Source: Ramlibacter pallidus
GTDB taxonomy: Bacteria > Pseudomonadota > Gammaproteobacteria > Burkholderiales > Burkholderiaceae_C
Assembly: GCF_015070875.1 (NCBI RefSeq)
Contig: NZ_JADDIV010000001.1
Coordinates: 465,144-529,143 of the forward strand
Reading direction: 5' to 3'
Length of the DNA stretch: 64,000 nucleotides
Shown: piece after piece, positions 1 to 8,202 of the stretch
How positions within the stretch are numbered: the first letter of the stretch is position 1
Layout of the letters: each line of letters starts with the position of its first letter
The notes under the pieces: generated by a model
Told to the model about the DNA's origin: nothing
The model's database searches: none
What the model saw: only the letters and a program-made list of their open reading frames with translations
Translations under genes and position numbers: made by a program

Positions 1-833
1 TGGAGGAGGAGGTCGGGGTGAGCCTGTTCCTGCGCCACACCCGCGCGGTCGAACTCACGAGCGCCGGCGCGCAGCTGCTGATGGCGGTGTCGCAATCGCT
101 GCCGCGCATCGACGGCGCGGTGCGCCAGATCCGCCAGAGCGCCGGCCGCCGCGCGGTGGCGCTCACCACCTTCGCGTCGTTCGCCTCCATGTGGCTGATC
201 CCGCGGCTGGAGCAATTTCAGCGCGACAACCCGGACATCGACATCCGCATCGACGCCACCGACAACACGCTGGACCTCGAGGTCGCCGACGTCGACATGG
301 CCCTGCGCTACGGTCCCATGAGTTCCATGCCGACCAACGCGGTGCGCCTGTTCGGCGAGCAGCTCACGCCGGTGGTCAGCCCCTGGCTGCTCAAGGGCGG
401 CCACACCATCACCAAGCCGGCCGACGTCGCGCAGTTCACCCTGATCGAGGCGGGCGATGCGCACCACACGCACCTGGAGTGGCTCACGTGGCGCCGCTGG
501 TTCGACGAGCACGGCTTGAGCAAGCTGCAGCCCAAGCGCTGGCTCTACTTCAACTACGCGTACCAGATGGTGCAGGCGGCGCTGACCGGCCAGGGCGTCG
601 TGCTCGCGCGGCTGCCGCTCGTGGCGGAGAGCCTGGCCAACGGCGACCTGATCGAGCCGCTGCCGAAGCTGCGGATGGATTCGCCCATGGCCTACTGGCT
701 GGTCGTCGGCCCGCGCAGCGCCCAGCGGCCGGAGATCCGCGCCTTCTGCGACTGGCTGATGGCGCAGAGCAAGGTCACCCGCCAGACCATCGGCGAGGTG
801 CCCGACCCGGACACCGTGGACGACATCGATTGA
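1..833 (+). CDS. LysR-family transcriptional regulator, 5'-truncated
   Basis: The reading frame enters from outside the window (frame starting at base 3), so the true start and most of the helix-turn-helix are missing. The first visible residues (EEEVGVSLFLR, then a VELTSAG stretch) are the end of the wHTH recognition region of LysR regulators. The rest is a type-2 periplasmic-binding-like effector domain with the GcvA-subfamily look (ASMWLIPRL, VDMALRYGP). Family members bind DNA as tetramers and respond to a small ligand; the ligand cannot be read here. A GTG at 18 is not the real start because similarity extends upstream of it. It ends 3 nt before the convergent cyclo-ligase gene, so its targets probably lie upstream, outside the window. 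Confidence 0.88.
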   Translation, partial: EEEVGVSLFLRHTRAVELTSAGAQLLMAVSQSLPRIDGAVRQIRQSAGRRAVALTTFASFASMWLIPRLEQFQRDNPDIDIRIDATDNTLDLEVADVDMALRYGPMSSMPTNAVRLFGEQLTPVVSPWLLKGGHTITKPADVAQFTLIEAGDAHHTHLEWLTWRRWFDEHGLSKLQPKRWLYFNYAYQMVQAALTGQGVVLARLPLVAESLANGDLIEPLPKLRMDSPMAYWLVVGPRSAQRPEIRAFCDWLMAQSKVTRQTIGEVPDPDTVDDID

Positions 834-836
834 AGC

Positions 837-1436
837 TCAGTCGTCGCCCAGGGGGATCGGCCAGACGACGCCCAGCTCGTTCAGCACGGCATCCAAAGCC
901 ACGTCGTGCGGTTCCGGCTCGAGGTCGGGCAGGAAGCCGTGCGCGAAGCCCAGGCCGACCGTGTACGGCTTGGGCTGCAGCTGGGCCAGGGTGCGGTCGT
1001 AAAAGCCCCCGCCGTAGCCCAGCCGGTAGCCGCCGACGCCGTAGCCGACGCACGGCACGAACAGCAGGGTGGGCACGATCACCTCGGTGTCCTTCGGCTT
1101 CGGGATGCCATAGGCGTCCTCTTCCATCGGGCAGCCGGGGAACCATGCGTGGAATTTCAGCGTCTGATGAACCTTGTCGACCACGGGCAGGCCGATGCGG
1201 CGCAACTGGGCCTGGTCGGTGAGTTCACCGTCCTCCTTCCAGCGGTGCAACGCCGGCAGCGGATCGAACTCGCCCTTGATCGGCCAGTACGCACCGATGA
1301 CGGCATCGGTGCGCCCTACCAGCCAGATGCGCATCACGCGCTGCAACAGGTCGGACCGGTGTCCTCGGTCCGGCATGTTCAGGCGTTGCTCGATGAGCTG
1401 CTTGCGCAAGACCTTTTTTTCGTCCGACCTGTCCAT
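837..1436 (-). CDS. 5-formyltetrahydrofolate cyclo-ligase
   Basis: 199 aa, the usual size for this family (YgfA/MTHFS). The enzyme uses ATP to convert 5-formyl-THF to 5,10-methenyl-THF, returning a storage or inhibitory folate to the one-carbon pool. Seen in the sequence: an N-terminal basic stretch (KKVLRKQLIEQR), the AYWPIKGEFD segment, and the ATP/Mg-binding RLGYGGGFYDR motif near residues 150-160. The start is the ATG whose complement is at 1434-1436, which gives the expected N terminus. Its start lies only 9 bp from the divergent transglycosylase start, leaving no room for a 6S RNA gene, which accompanies this gene in enterobacteria. It converges on the LysR gene. Confidence 0.93.
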   Translation of the reverse strand: MDRSDEKKVLRKQLIEQRLNMPDRGHRSDLLQRVMRIWLVGRTDAVIGAYWPIKGEFDPLPALHRWKEDGELTDQAQLRRIGLPVVDKVHQTLKFHAWFPGCPMEEDAYGIPKPKDTEVIVPTLLFVPCVGYGVGGYRLGYGGGFYDRTLAQLQPKPYTVGLGFAHGFLPDLEPEPHDVALDAVLNELGVVWPIPLGDD

Positions 1437-1439
1437 AAT
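1434..1439 (+). promoter_or_regulatory. -10-like box (CATAAT) directly before the lytic transglycosylase start
   Basis: CATAAT matches TATAAT at five of six positions. It ends 6 nt before the ATG at 1446, so transcription would begin at or next to the A of the start codon. No convincing -35 hexamer or Shine-Dalgarno sequence is visible. It overlaps the start codon of the divergent cyclo-ligase gene. Confidence 0.4.
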
Positions 1440-1445
1440 TTCCCG

Positions 1446-3431
1446 ATGAAGTTGAGAACGATTCTGGCATCCCTGACCGTCGCGCTGCTGGGATGCGCCC
1501 AGGCGCAGCCCCGCGACGACGTCTTCCTGCAGATGCAGGAGGCTTTCCGGCAGGGCAACAAGGTGCGCCTGGCGCAGCTGCTGCCCCAGGCGCAGGGCCA
1601 TGCGCTGGAGCCCTGGGCCGCCTACTGGGAGCTGCGCGCCCGCCTGGACACCGCCGCCCCGGCGGAGATCCAGCAGTTCTTCGCCCGCTTCCCCGGCACC
1701 TACCAGGAGGACCGGCTGCGCAACGACTGGCTGCAGATGCTGGGACAAAGGCGCGACTGGGACACGTTCCTGCAGGAATACCCGAAGTACCGGATGAAGG
1801 ACGACCGCGAGGTGCGCTGCTACGCGCTGCTGGCGCAGTCGATCCGTGATCCGAACGCCATTCCCGCCGCTTCCACCGAAGTGCGGCGCCTCTGGCTGGC
1901 CCAGCGCGACGCCGACGACGGCTGCACGCTCGCGGCGGCCAGCCTGATGGGCAAGGGCGGGCCGCGCGGGCTGAACACGGCCGACGCCTGGCGCAAGGCG
2001 CGCCAGTCGATCGAGGCCAACCGCCCCCGGGCCGCCGCCGCTGCCCTGGAAATGGTCAAGCCGGAAGCGATGCCGCTCTTCAACGAGCTGAACGCGTCGC
2101 CGAGCAAGTTCCTGGCCGGCAAGGTCACGGCCATCTCGCGCGTCCGCCGCGAGGTCGTCGGGCTGGCGTTGATCAAGCTGGCGACCACCGACATCGAACA
2201 GGCCGCCTCGCAGCTGGAAAACAAATGGGGGCCGCAGCTGCACCCCGAGGAACGCGACTGGATCTGGGGCGTCATCGGCCGCCAGGCGGCGCAACGGCTG
2301 CAGCCCGAAGCCAACGGCTATTTCACGAAGGTCGAGCGTGACAAGCACCTGAACGACGAGCTCCTGGGCTGGAAGGTGCGCGCCGCCCTGCGCGCGCCGA
2401 AGGGCACCGACTGGCGCAACGTGCTGGAAGCCGTCAACGCAATGGACGATGAGGCGCTGGCGGACCCGACCTGGGTGTACTGGAAGGCGCGGGCCCTGCT
2501 CGCCGGCCGACCCAGCGAGGCGCAACGCGCGGATGCGGTGAAGCTGCTCGAATCCATCGCTTCGCCACGCGGCTTCTACGAGCAGCTGGCGATGGAGGAC
2601 CTGGGCCGCAAGATCACGGTGCCGGCGAAGCCCGCGCCGCTGACCGACGACGAGATCAAGGCCGCACGCCAGCACCCGGCGCTCAATCGCGCGCTGTTCG
2701 CCATCGCGCTGGGCCTGCGCTCCGAGGGCGTGCGCGAGTGGAACTACACCACCAACCTGCACACGCCCGGCGGCATGAACGACCGCGAACTGCTCGCGGC
2801 CGCGCAGTTCGCCTGCGACCGCCAGGTCTGGGACCGCTGCATCAACACCAGCGAGCGCACGAAGACGGAGTTCGACTTCGAGCAGCGTTTCCCCACGCCC
2901 TTCCGCGACGCGGTGGTGCGCCGCAGCCAGGAGATCAGCCTCGACCCCGCCTACGTCTATGGCCTGATCCGGCAGGAAAGCCGTTTCGTCACCGACGCGC
3001 GCTCCCACGTCGGCGCCTCGGGCCTGATGCAGGTGATGCCCGCCACCGCCCGCTGGACGGCCCGCAAGATCGGCATGAACAACTTCAACGTGAGCCAGCT
3101 GAACGAACGCGACGTCAACATCGCCATCGGCACCGGCTACCTGAAACTCGTGCTCGACGACTTCGCCGGCTCCATGCCGATGGCCGCGGCCGCCTACAAC
3201 GCGGGCCCCAGCCGGCCGCGCGCATGGCGCAACGGGCCGGTGCTCGAAGGCGCCGCCTGGGCCGAGAACGTCCCGTTCAACGAGACCCGCGACTACGTGA
3301 AGAAGGTGCTGGCGAACACCACCTTCTATGCGGCCATGCTCACCGGGCAGCCCCAGTCCCTGAAGGCGCGCCTGGGGGTGGTCGGGCCGCGCGAGGGCTC
3401 CCAACCCGCCCCCAACACCGACCTGCCCTAA
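1446..3431 (+). CDS. Lytic murein transglycosylase (Slt70-like lipoprotein)
   Basis: 661 aa. The N terminus is a short signal sequence with a lipobox-like LLGC (Cys16), so the protein is probably an outer-membrane-anchored lipoprotein. A long alpha-helical superhelical region typical of Slt70 (residues about 30-470) precedes a C-terminal SLT lysozyme-like domain (about 490-610). That domain carries RQESRF, with Glu511 as the expected catalytic acid, followed by ASGLMQVMPATA and AAYNAGP motifs. It cleaves the MurNAc-GlcNAc bond in peptidoglycan, producing 1,6-anhydroMurNAc, the substrate of anmK at 32889. The ATG at 1446 is preceded by CATAAT, which suggests a leaderless mRNA. Confidence 0.93.
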   Translation: MKLRTILASLTVALLGCAQAQPRDDVFLQMQEAFRQGNKVRLAQLLPQAQGHALEPWAAYWELRARLDTAAPAEIQQFFARFPGTYQEDRLRNDWLQMLGQRRDWDTFLQEYPKYRMKDDREVRCYALLAQSIRDPNAIPAASTEVRRLWLAQRDADDGCTLAAASLMGKGGPRGLNTADAWRKARQSIEANRPRAAAAALEMVKPEAMPLFNELNASPSKFLAGKVTAISRVRREVVGLALIKLATTDIEQAASQLENKWGPQLHPEERDWIWGVIGRQAAQRLQPEANGYFTKVERDKHLNDELLGWKVRAALRAPKGTDWRNVLEAVNAMDDEALADPTWVYWKARALLAGRPSEAQRADAVKLLESIASPRGFYEQLAMEDLGRKITVPAKPAPLTDDEIKAARQHPALNRALFAIALGLRSEGVREWNYTTNLHTPGGMNDRELLAAAQFACDRQVWDRCINTSERTKTEFDFEQRFPTPFRDAVVRRSQEISLDPAYVYGLIRQESRFVTDARSHVGASGLMQVMPATARWTARKIGMNNFNVSQLNERDVNIAIGTGYLKLVLDDFAGSMPMAAAAYNAGPSRPRAWRNGPVLEGAAWAENVPFNETRDYVKKVLANTTFYAAMLTGQPQSLKARLGVVGPREGSQPAPNTDLP

Positions 3432-3437
3432 TAGAAT
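3432..3437 (+). promoter_or_regulatory. -10-like box (TAGAAT) before mgtC-like gene
   Basis: TAGAAT follows the transglycosylase stop codon immediately and ends 6 nt before the ATG at 3444. The spacing puts the transcription start at the start codon. No Shine-Dalgarno sequence is present in the 12 nt between the genes. Confidence 0.4.
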
Positions 3438-3443
3438 TTTTGG

Positions 3444-3944
3444 ATGGGCACCTGGGACACCATCCAACACACCATCGCCGCGGAGTTCTCCGACCTCGGG
3501 AGCGCCAGGGAAGTCACGCAGCTCGTGGTGCGGCTCCTGGTGGCCGCCTTCCTGGGCGGGCTCCTGGGGCTGGAGCGCGAACTGCAGGGCAAGGCGGCCG
3601 GCATCCGCACGCACATGCTGGTCGCCTCCAGTTCCGCGCTGATCGTCGTGGTGCCGCTGCAGATGGGATTCGAGGGCGACGCCCTCAGCCGGGTCCTGCA
3701 GGGGCTGCTGGCGGGCATCGGCTTCCTCTGCGCCGGCGCCATCCTGAAGCTGGAACGCGAGGAACAGGTCACCGGGCTCACCACCGCCGCCAGCGTCTGG
3801 ATGACGTCGGCCATCGGCATCGCCGCCGGCCTCGGGCGCGAGATGACGGCCGCCCTGGCCACGCTCCTGGTCCTCTTCATCCTGTGGCTGGAAAGGCCGT
3901 TGCAGCGCGCCGGGCTCAAGCCGACGCAGAAGCCCGACGACTGA
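3444..3944 (+). CDS. MgtC/SapB family membrane protein
   Basis: 166 aa inner-membrane protein with about four hydrophobic segments. Family hallmarks are visible: the LLGLERE motif after the first membrane segment, IRTHMLV, and the GFLCAGAIL motif, where the family usually has GFLGAGAI, so one Gly is replaced by Cys. MgtC proteins are linked to growth in low magnesium and, in pathogens, to inhibition of the F-type ATP synthase; the longer C-terminal regulatory domain of pathogen MgtC is absent here. It has its own putative leaderless promoter and no obvious partner gene, so the physiological role is open. Confidence 0.88.
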   Translation: MGTWDTIQHTIAAEFSDLGSAREVTQLVVRLLVAAFLGGLLGLERELQGKAAGIRTHMLVASSSALIVVVPLQMGFEGDALSRVLQGLLAGIGFLCAGAILKLEREEQVTGLTTAASVWMTSAIGIAAGLGREMTAALATLLVLFILWLERPLQRAGLKPTQKPDD

Positions 3945-4028
3945 GCATCAATTCCCGCGCGATTCGGCATCAATGGCGCGCCGGGCGGCGGCTAGCATCA
4001 CGCCCACCTTGGCTACGGAGGGGCATCG

Positions 4029-4712
4029 ATGCTCACGCTCTACATCGGCAACAAGAACTATTCGTCCTGGTCCATGCGCCCCTGGGTGCTGATGAAGCAG
4101 GCCGGCATTCCCTTCGAGGAGCGCATGCTGCGCTTCGACAGCTTCGAGGGCGAATCGCGGTTCAAGCAGGAGATCCTGAAGGTCACCCCCACGGGCCGCG
4201 TGCCGGTCCTGGTGGATGACGGCTTCGCGGTCTGGGACACCCTGGCCATCGCCGAATACGTGGCGGAGAAGTTTCCCGACCGGCAGCTCTGGCCGCAGGA
4301 CCCGAAGGCGCGCGCGCGGGCCCGCAGCGTCTGCGCCGAGATGCATTCCGGCTTCGGCGCGCTGCGCAGCCACTGCCCCATGAACATCGAGGCCACGCTG
4401 GCGCAGAACGGGGCCATCGTCTGGCGCGACCAGCCGGCGGTGCGCGCCGACGTGCAACGCATCGTGGCGATGTGGACCGAGCTGCTGTCGGAGCACAAGG
4501 GCCCCATGCTGTTCGGCGAGTTCGGCATCGCCGATGCCTTCTTCGCGCCGGTGTGCATGCGCATCCGCAACTACGCCCTGCCGGTGCCGGGCCACATCAC
4601 CGACTACATCCGCCGCGTCTGCGCCCTGCCGGGCGTGAAGGCCTGGATCGACGACGCGCTGCAGGAGCACGACTTCGTCGACTTCGACGAGCCGTATCGC
4701 ATCAAGCGCTGA
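4029..4712 (+). CDS. Glutathione S-transferase family protein
   Basis: 227 aa. The N-terminal thioredoxin-like GST domain (residues 1-80) carries a serine-rich active-site loop NYSSWSMRP, the conserved cis-proline segment GRVPVL near residue 59, and a following D-x-LAIAEY glutathione-binding helix. An all-helical C-terminal domain follows. Such enzymes conjugate or isomerise electrophiles with glutathione in the cytoplasm; the substrate cannot be predicted. The ATG at 4029 has a purine-rich ggagggg Shine-Dalgarno sequence about 6-8 nt upstream, and TAGCAT at 3992 is a possible -10, so this gene looks conventionally leadered. Confidence 0.9.
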   Translation: MLTLYIGNKNYSSWSMRPWVLMKQAGIPFEERMLRFDSFEGESRFKQEILKVTPTGRVPVLVDDGFAVWDTLAIAEYVAEKFPDRQLWPQDPKARARARSVCAEMHSGFGALRSHCPMNIEATLAQNGAIVWRDQPAVRADVQRIVAMWTELLSEHKGPMLFGEFGIADAFFAPVCMRIRNYALPVPGHITDYIRRVCALPGVKAWIDDALQEHDFVDFDEPYRIKR

Positions 4713-4724
4713 AAGCGCGGGGGC

Positions 4725-4730
4725 TACACT
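4725..4730 (+). promoter_or_regulatory. -10-like box (TACACT) before cca
   Basis: TACACT ends 6 nt before the cca ATG at 4737, inside the 24-nt gap after the GST gene. The intervening GCCCCC contains no ribosome-binding site, consistent with leaderless expression. Confidence 0.4.
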
Positions 4731-4736
4731 GCCCCC

Positions 4737-5867
4737 ATGCGAATCTTCCGGGTCGGCGGCGCGGTGCGCGATGCCCTGCTGGGGCTGGCGGTGCACGACG
4801 AGGACTGGGTCGTGGTCGGCGCCACGCCCGAACAGATGATCGCCGCCGGCTACCTGCCGGTGGGCAAGGACTTCCCGGTCTTCCTGCATCCCGCGACCCG
4901 CGAGGAGTACGCGCTGGCGCGCACCGAGCGCAAGACCGGGCGCGGCTACCAGGGCTTCAGCTTCCACGCGGCGCCCGACGTCACGCTGGAGGAAGACCTC
5001 GCGCGCCGCGACCTCACCATCAACGCGATCGCGCAGGCGCCGGACGGCGCCCTGATCGACCCGTTCGGCGGGCAGCGCGACCTGCGGCACAAGGTGCTGC
5101 GCCACGTCACCGAGTCGTTCCGCGAGGACCCCGTGCGCATCCTGCGCGTGGCCCGTTTCGCGGCGCGCTTCCAGGACTTCACGCTGGACGAGGGGACGCT
5201 GGCGCTGATGCGCGCCATGGTGGCGGAAGGCGAAGCCGACCACCTGGTGGCCGAACGCGTCTGGCAGGAGCTCGCGCGCGGCCTGCTGGAAGGCCGGCCT
5301 TCGCGCATGTTCGAAGTGCTGCGCGCCTGCGGGGCGCTGCAGCGCGTGCTGCCGGAGTTGCAGGGGGACGCGCACGCGATGGCGGCGGTCGACCTGGCCG
5401 CGCAACGTCAGGCCCCCTTGCCGGTGCGCTTCGCCTGCGTGACGCGCGGACTGGGCGACGGCCCGGAAGGTGCCGCCACGCTGAAGGCGTTGTGCACCCG
5501 GTTGCGGGTGCCGAACGAGTGCCGCGAACTCGCGGAAGTCGTCCTGCGCGAACAGGCCGCGATCCAGGACAGCGATCCGCTGCCGCCGGCCGGGATCGTC
5601 CGGCTGCTGGAGCGCTGCGACGCCCTGCGCAAGCCGCAGCGCTTCGAGCAGGTCCTGCTCGCGTGCGAAGCCGATGCGCGGACGCGGCTCGGGCTGGCAG
5701 AGGGAGACTACCGGCAGGGCCGGCGGCTGATGGCGGCGCTGCATGCCGCCCGGTCGGTCGCGACCGCCGAGATCGCGAGCCAGGCCCAGGCCGCCGGCCT
5801 GGCCGGCGAGGCGATCGGCGAACGCGTCCACCAGGCGCGCGTGGACGCCGTGGCCGCCGTTCTCTAG
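4737..5867 (+). CDS. cca: CCA-adding tRNA nucleotidyltransferase with degraded HD domain
   Basis: 376 aa. This class-II nucleotidyltransferase adds or repairs the 3'-terminal CCA of tRNAs. Residues 1-27 contain the GGAVRD motif and the acidic HDEDWVVVG active site; the RRDLTINA and EDPVRILRVARFAARF motifs follow at about 90-150. The bacterial two-domain form (about 410 aa) carries a C-terminal HD phosphohydrolase. Here the equivalent segment reads CVTRGLGDG instead of the usual CHDLGKG, so the metal-binding His-Asp pair is lost and the protein is shorter. CCA addition should be intact, but the 2',3'-cyclic phosphodiesterase/phosphatase activities probably are not. The stop overlaps that of the convergent ROK kinase on a CTAG. 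Confidence 0.93.
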   Translation: MRIFRVGGAVRDALLGLAVHDEDWVVVGATPEQMIAAGYLPVGKDFPVFLHPATREEYALARTERKTGRGYQGFSFHAAPDVTLEEDLARRDLTINAIAQAPDGALIDPFGGQRDLRHKVLRHVTESFREDPVRILRVARFAARFQDFTLDEGTLALMRAMVAEGEADHLVAERVWQELARGLLEGRPSRMFEVLRACGALQRVLPELQGDAHAMAAVDLAAQRQAPLPVRFACVTRGLGDGPEGAATLKALCTRLRVPNECRELAEVVLREQAAIQDSDPLPPAGIVRLLERCDALRKPQRFEQVLLACEADARTRLGLAEGDYRQGRRLMAALHAARSVATAEIASQAQAAGLAGEAIGERVHQARVDAVAAVL

Positions 5868-6787
5868 CCGAGCAGCGCCAGGGCGGCGTAGTCGCCGACC
5901 TTGTCGCCCAGGCCGGCGGGCACCAGTTCGCTGCCGCCCGTCAACGCCGGCAGCTTGCCGCTCACCTGCGCCTGCAGCTGCGGCAGCAGGTAGTCCTTGT
6001 TGTTCGTGAACACGCTGCCCCCCAGGCTGATGCGCTGCAGGTCGAGGATCACGATCATGTTGTACAGGGCGCGGCCCATGATGCGGCACAGCTCGTCGAC
6101 GGTCTTCTCCGCCGCGGCGTCGCCGGCGCGCGCGCGCTGCAGCAGCGTGGCGGCGTCCGCGCCGAACCGGCGCGCCACCGCATTGCCCGCCACGAGCGCC
6201 TCGAGGTCGCCGATGTTGCCGCAGCCGCACAGCGCGTCGTCGTTGTCGCTCACGAACATGTGGCCGCCGTGGCCGGCGTTGCCGTTCTTGCCGCGCAGCA
6301 CGCGGCCGTCCACGCACAGGCCGGTGCCCACGCCGGTGCTCCAGGTGACGTACGCGCAATGCTCGTAGCCTTGCAGCGCGCCCCAGCGCCGCTCCGCCTC
6401 CAGCGCGGCGATGCAGTCGTTCTCCACGCGCACTTCGGCGAAGCGCTGGCGCAGCGGTGCTTCCAGCGTCGCCGTCATCCAGTCGTTGGGCAGGCCGCGG
6501 GCCGGCCCCGCCATCCCGCCGCAGATGTTGGGCCCGGCCAGTTCCACCAGCCCGGCGCGCAGCACGAACGGCCCGGCCGAGGACACGCCGGCGCGCTGCA
6601 CGCGGCTGGGATCGATGTTCGCCTCGGCGCAAGCCTCGTCGACCATGCGCATCACCTGGCGCGCGACGGCGTCGTTGGGGCCGGTCTTCAGGGTGGGCTC
6701 GCTGCGCCGGGCCAGCAGGTCCAGCCCCGCTCCCGTGTTCAGGCTCACGGCGACCTTGGTGCCGCCGATGTCGATGCAGGCTTTCAT
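5864..6787 (-). CDS. ROK family sugar kinase (fructokinase-like)
   Basis: 307 aa. The N-terminal CIDIGGTKVAV phosphate-binding loop and the VENDCIAAL, STGVGTGL and GHGGHMF segments identify an ROK kinase; these phosphorylate hexoses or N-acetyl-hexosamines with ATP. The zinc-binding motif normally reads CxCGxxGCxE, but here it is CGCGNIGDLE, so the third cysteine is replaced by Asp. The exact sugar is not predictable; fructose, glucose and ManNAc are all possible. It lies downstream of the DUF2905 gene on the same strand (4 nt apart) and is separated from the ROK-controlled ABC operon by that small gene, so it could serve the same catabolic route. Confidence 0.87.
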   Translation of the reverse strand: MKACIDIGGTKVAVSLNTGAGLDLLARRSEPTLKTGPNDAVARQVMRMVDEACAEANIDPSRVQRAGVSSAGPFVLRAGLVELAGPNICGGMAGPARGLPNDWMTATLEAPLRQRFAEVRVENDCIAALEAERRWGALQGYEHCAYVTWSTGVGTGLCVDGRVLRGKNGNAGHGGHMFVSDNDDALCGCGNIGDLEALVAGNAVARRFGADAATLLQRARAGDAAAEKTVDELCRIMGRALYNMIVILDLQRISLGGSVFTNNKDYLLPQLQAQVSGKLPALTGGSELVPAGLGDKVGDYAALALLG

Positions 6788-6791
6788 GGGT

Positions 6792-6986
6792 TCACAGCAA
6801 CTTCGCGATCCCGGCGGCCGCCAGGCTCAGCAGGATGGTGGTGGTGAACGGCAGGAACATCTGCCGCCCGAACAGCTTGAACCGCAGGTCGCCCGGCAGG
6901 CGGCCGAAGCCCAGTTTCTGCAGCGCCGGCGAGAACCAGCTGATCAGCAGCAGGGCGAGGAAGACGACGATCATCCAGCGGATCAT
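6792..6986 (-). CDS. DUF2905 family small membrane protein
   Basis: 64 aa with two hydrophobic segments (about residues 4-22 and 45-63). Between them lies a family-typical loop reading [11 protein letters not shown]. The DUF2905 family is widespread but has no assigned function; the protein should sit in the inner membrane. The start ATG has its complement at 6984-6986 and is preceded by a TACACT box at leaderless spacing. It is 4 nt from the following ROK kinase start and probably co-transcribed with it. Confidence 0.82.
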   Translation of the reverse strand: MIRWMIVVFLALLLISWFSPALQKLGFGRLPGDLRFKLFGRQMFLPFTTTILLSLAAAGIAKLL

Positions 6987-6992
6987 GGGAGC

Positions 6993-6998
6993 AGTGTA
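6993..6998 (-). promoter_or_regulatory. -10-like box (TACACT) before DUF2905 gene
   Basis: On the minus strand TACACT is followed by GCTCCC and then the ATG, a 6-nt gap. It is the same arrangement as at cca and at the short frame before the SDR gene. Confidence 0.4.
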
Positions 6999-7038
6999 GG
7001 GGCTCCCCACCGCGGCCGGGGCCGCCCGCCGGCGCGCC

Positions 7039-8202
7039 TCAGGCGACCGGCGTCCACTTCTGCGTGCTGCGCGCCGAGGCCAGCACGGCCTCGATGAAGC
7101 GCACGCCGCGCGCGCCGGCTTCCACGTCGGGGAAGTCGGCATCGATCGGATCGGCGGCCTGGCCGCTGCCCTGGGCGCGGATCGCGGCGGCCACGCCGAG
7201 GTACACGTTGGCGAAGGCCTCGATGAAGCCTTCCGGATGGCCCGGCGGGATGCGCGAGGCCCGTTTCGCGGCCTCGTGCAGCCAGGGCGCGCCCCGCGTG
7301 AGGAGCCGGGGTGCCGCATCGAGCGGGAAGTGCGTCAGCCGGTTCGGCTCCTCCTGCCACCACTCGATCGTGCCGAGCGTGCCGGAGACGCGCAGGCGCA
7401 GGCCGTTCTCGAGGCCGGCATTCACCTGCGAGGCGACGAGCACGCCGCGCGCGCCGCCCTGGAAGCGCAGCAGCATGTTGGCGTCGTCGTCGAGTGCGCG
7501 GCCTTCGACGAAGGCGGTGAGGTCCGCGCACAGGCTCTCGATGTGCAGTCCGGTCACCGTGGCCACGAGGTTCTCGGCATGCGAGCCGATGTCGCCCAGC
7601 GCGCCGGCGCCGCCGCTCTGCGCGGGGTCGCTGCGCCACGCCGCCTGCTTGTTGCCTTCGGCCTCGAGCCGGGTGGCGAGCCAGCCCTGGTTGTATTCGA
7701 CGACGACCTTGCGGATCTCGCCCAGTTCCCCGCGGCGGACCATCTCGCGGGCCTGCCGCACCATCGGGTAGCCGCCGTAGTTGTAGGTGACGCCGAACAC
7801 CGTTGCGCGCGAACGCACGGCGGCCACCAGTGCCTCCGCCTGCGCCGCCGTGTGCACCAGCGGCTTGTCGCAGACGACGTGGAAGCCGGCGTCCACGAAG
7901 GCCTTGGCCACCGGGAAGTGCAGGTGGTTGGGCGTGACGATGCAGACGACGTCCACGCGGTCGCCGGGCGCGCGCCGCTGCTCGTCCTCGAGCAGGGCCT
8001 GCCACGCCGGATGGTTGCGCTCGTCGGGCAGCCCCAGTGCACGGCCCGACGCGAGCGCCCGCTCGGGCGTCGAGGACAGGGCGCCGGCGACCAGTTCGTA
8101 CTGGCCGTCGAGGGCCATGGCCTGCCGGTGCACGCCGCCGATGAAGGCGCCCTGCCCGCCACCGACCATGGCGTAGCGCAGCTTGCGGACGGCCTGGCTC
8201 AC
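7039..8202 (-). CDS. Gfo/Idh/MocA family NAD(P)-dependent oxidoreductase
   Basis: 387 aa from a GTG at 8202, which overlaps the stop of the upstream isomerase gene by four bases (GTGA), so translation is probably coupled. The Rossmann fold begins with [23 protein letters not shown] and the CDKPL signature (usually EKP) follow near residue 115, and GDIGSHAEN marks the substrate-binding half. Family members oxidise or epimerise sugars, inositols and amino sugars. Being last in an ABC-sugar operon with a TIM-barrel isomerase suggests it catalyses an oxidation of the imported sugar or polyol, as in inositol-like catabolism. The substrate itself is not visible. Confidence 0.9.
   Translation of the reverse strand: MSQAVRKLRYAMVGGGQGAFIGGVHRQAMALDGQYELVAGALSSTPERALASGRALGLPDERNHPAWQALLEDEQRRAPGDRVDVVCIVTPNHLHFPVAKAFVDAGFHVVCDKPLVHTAAQAEALVAAVRSRATVFGVTYNYGGYPMVRQAREMVRRGELGEIRKVVVEYNQGWLATRLEAEGNKQAAWRSDPAQSGGAGALGDIGSHAENLVATVTGLHIESLCADLTAFVEGRALDDDANMLLRFQGGARGVLVASQVNAGLENGLRLRVSGTLGTIEWWQEEPNRLTHFPLDAAPRLLTRGAPWLHEAAKRASRIPPGHPEGFIEAFANVYLGVAAAIRAQGSGQAADPIDADFPDVEAGARGVRFIEAVLASARSTQKWTPVA

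Noticed and set aside
906-1445. Upstream extension of the transglycosylase frame
   Set aside because: The frame is open far upstream, but it is antisense to the cyclo-ligase gene, and the signal peptide with lipobox begins at 1446.
1437-1445. 6S RNA gene next to the cyclo-ligase gene
   Set aside because: Enterobacteria carry ssrS beside this gene, but here only 9 bp separate it from the divergent transglycosylase.
1437-3614. Long minus-strand open frame opposite the transglycosylase
   Set aside because: Low-complexity Arg/Ala/Gly/His-rich translation typical of shadow frames in GC-rich DNA; only the part from 1436 down is the cyclo-ligase.
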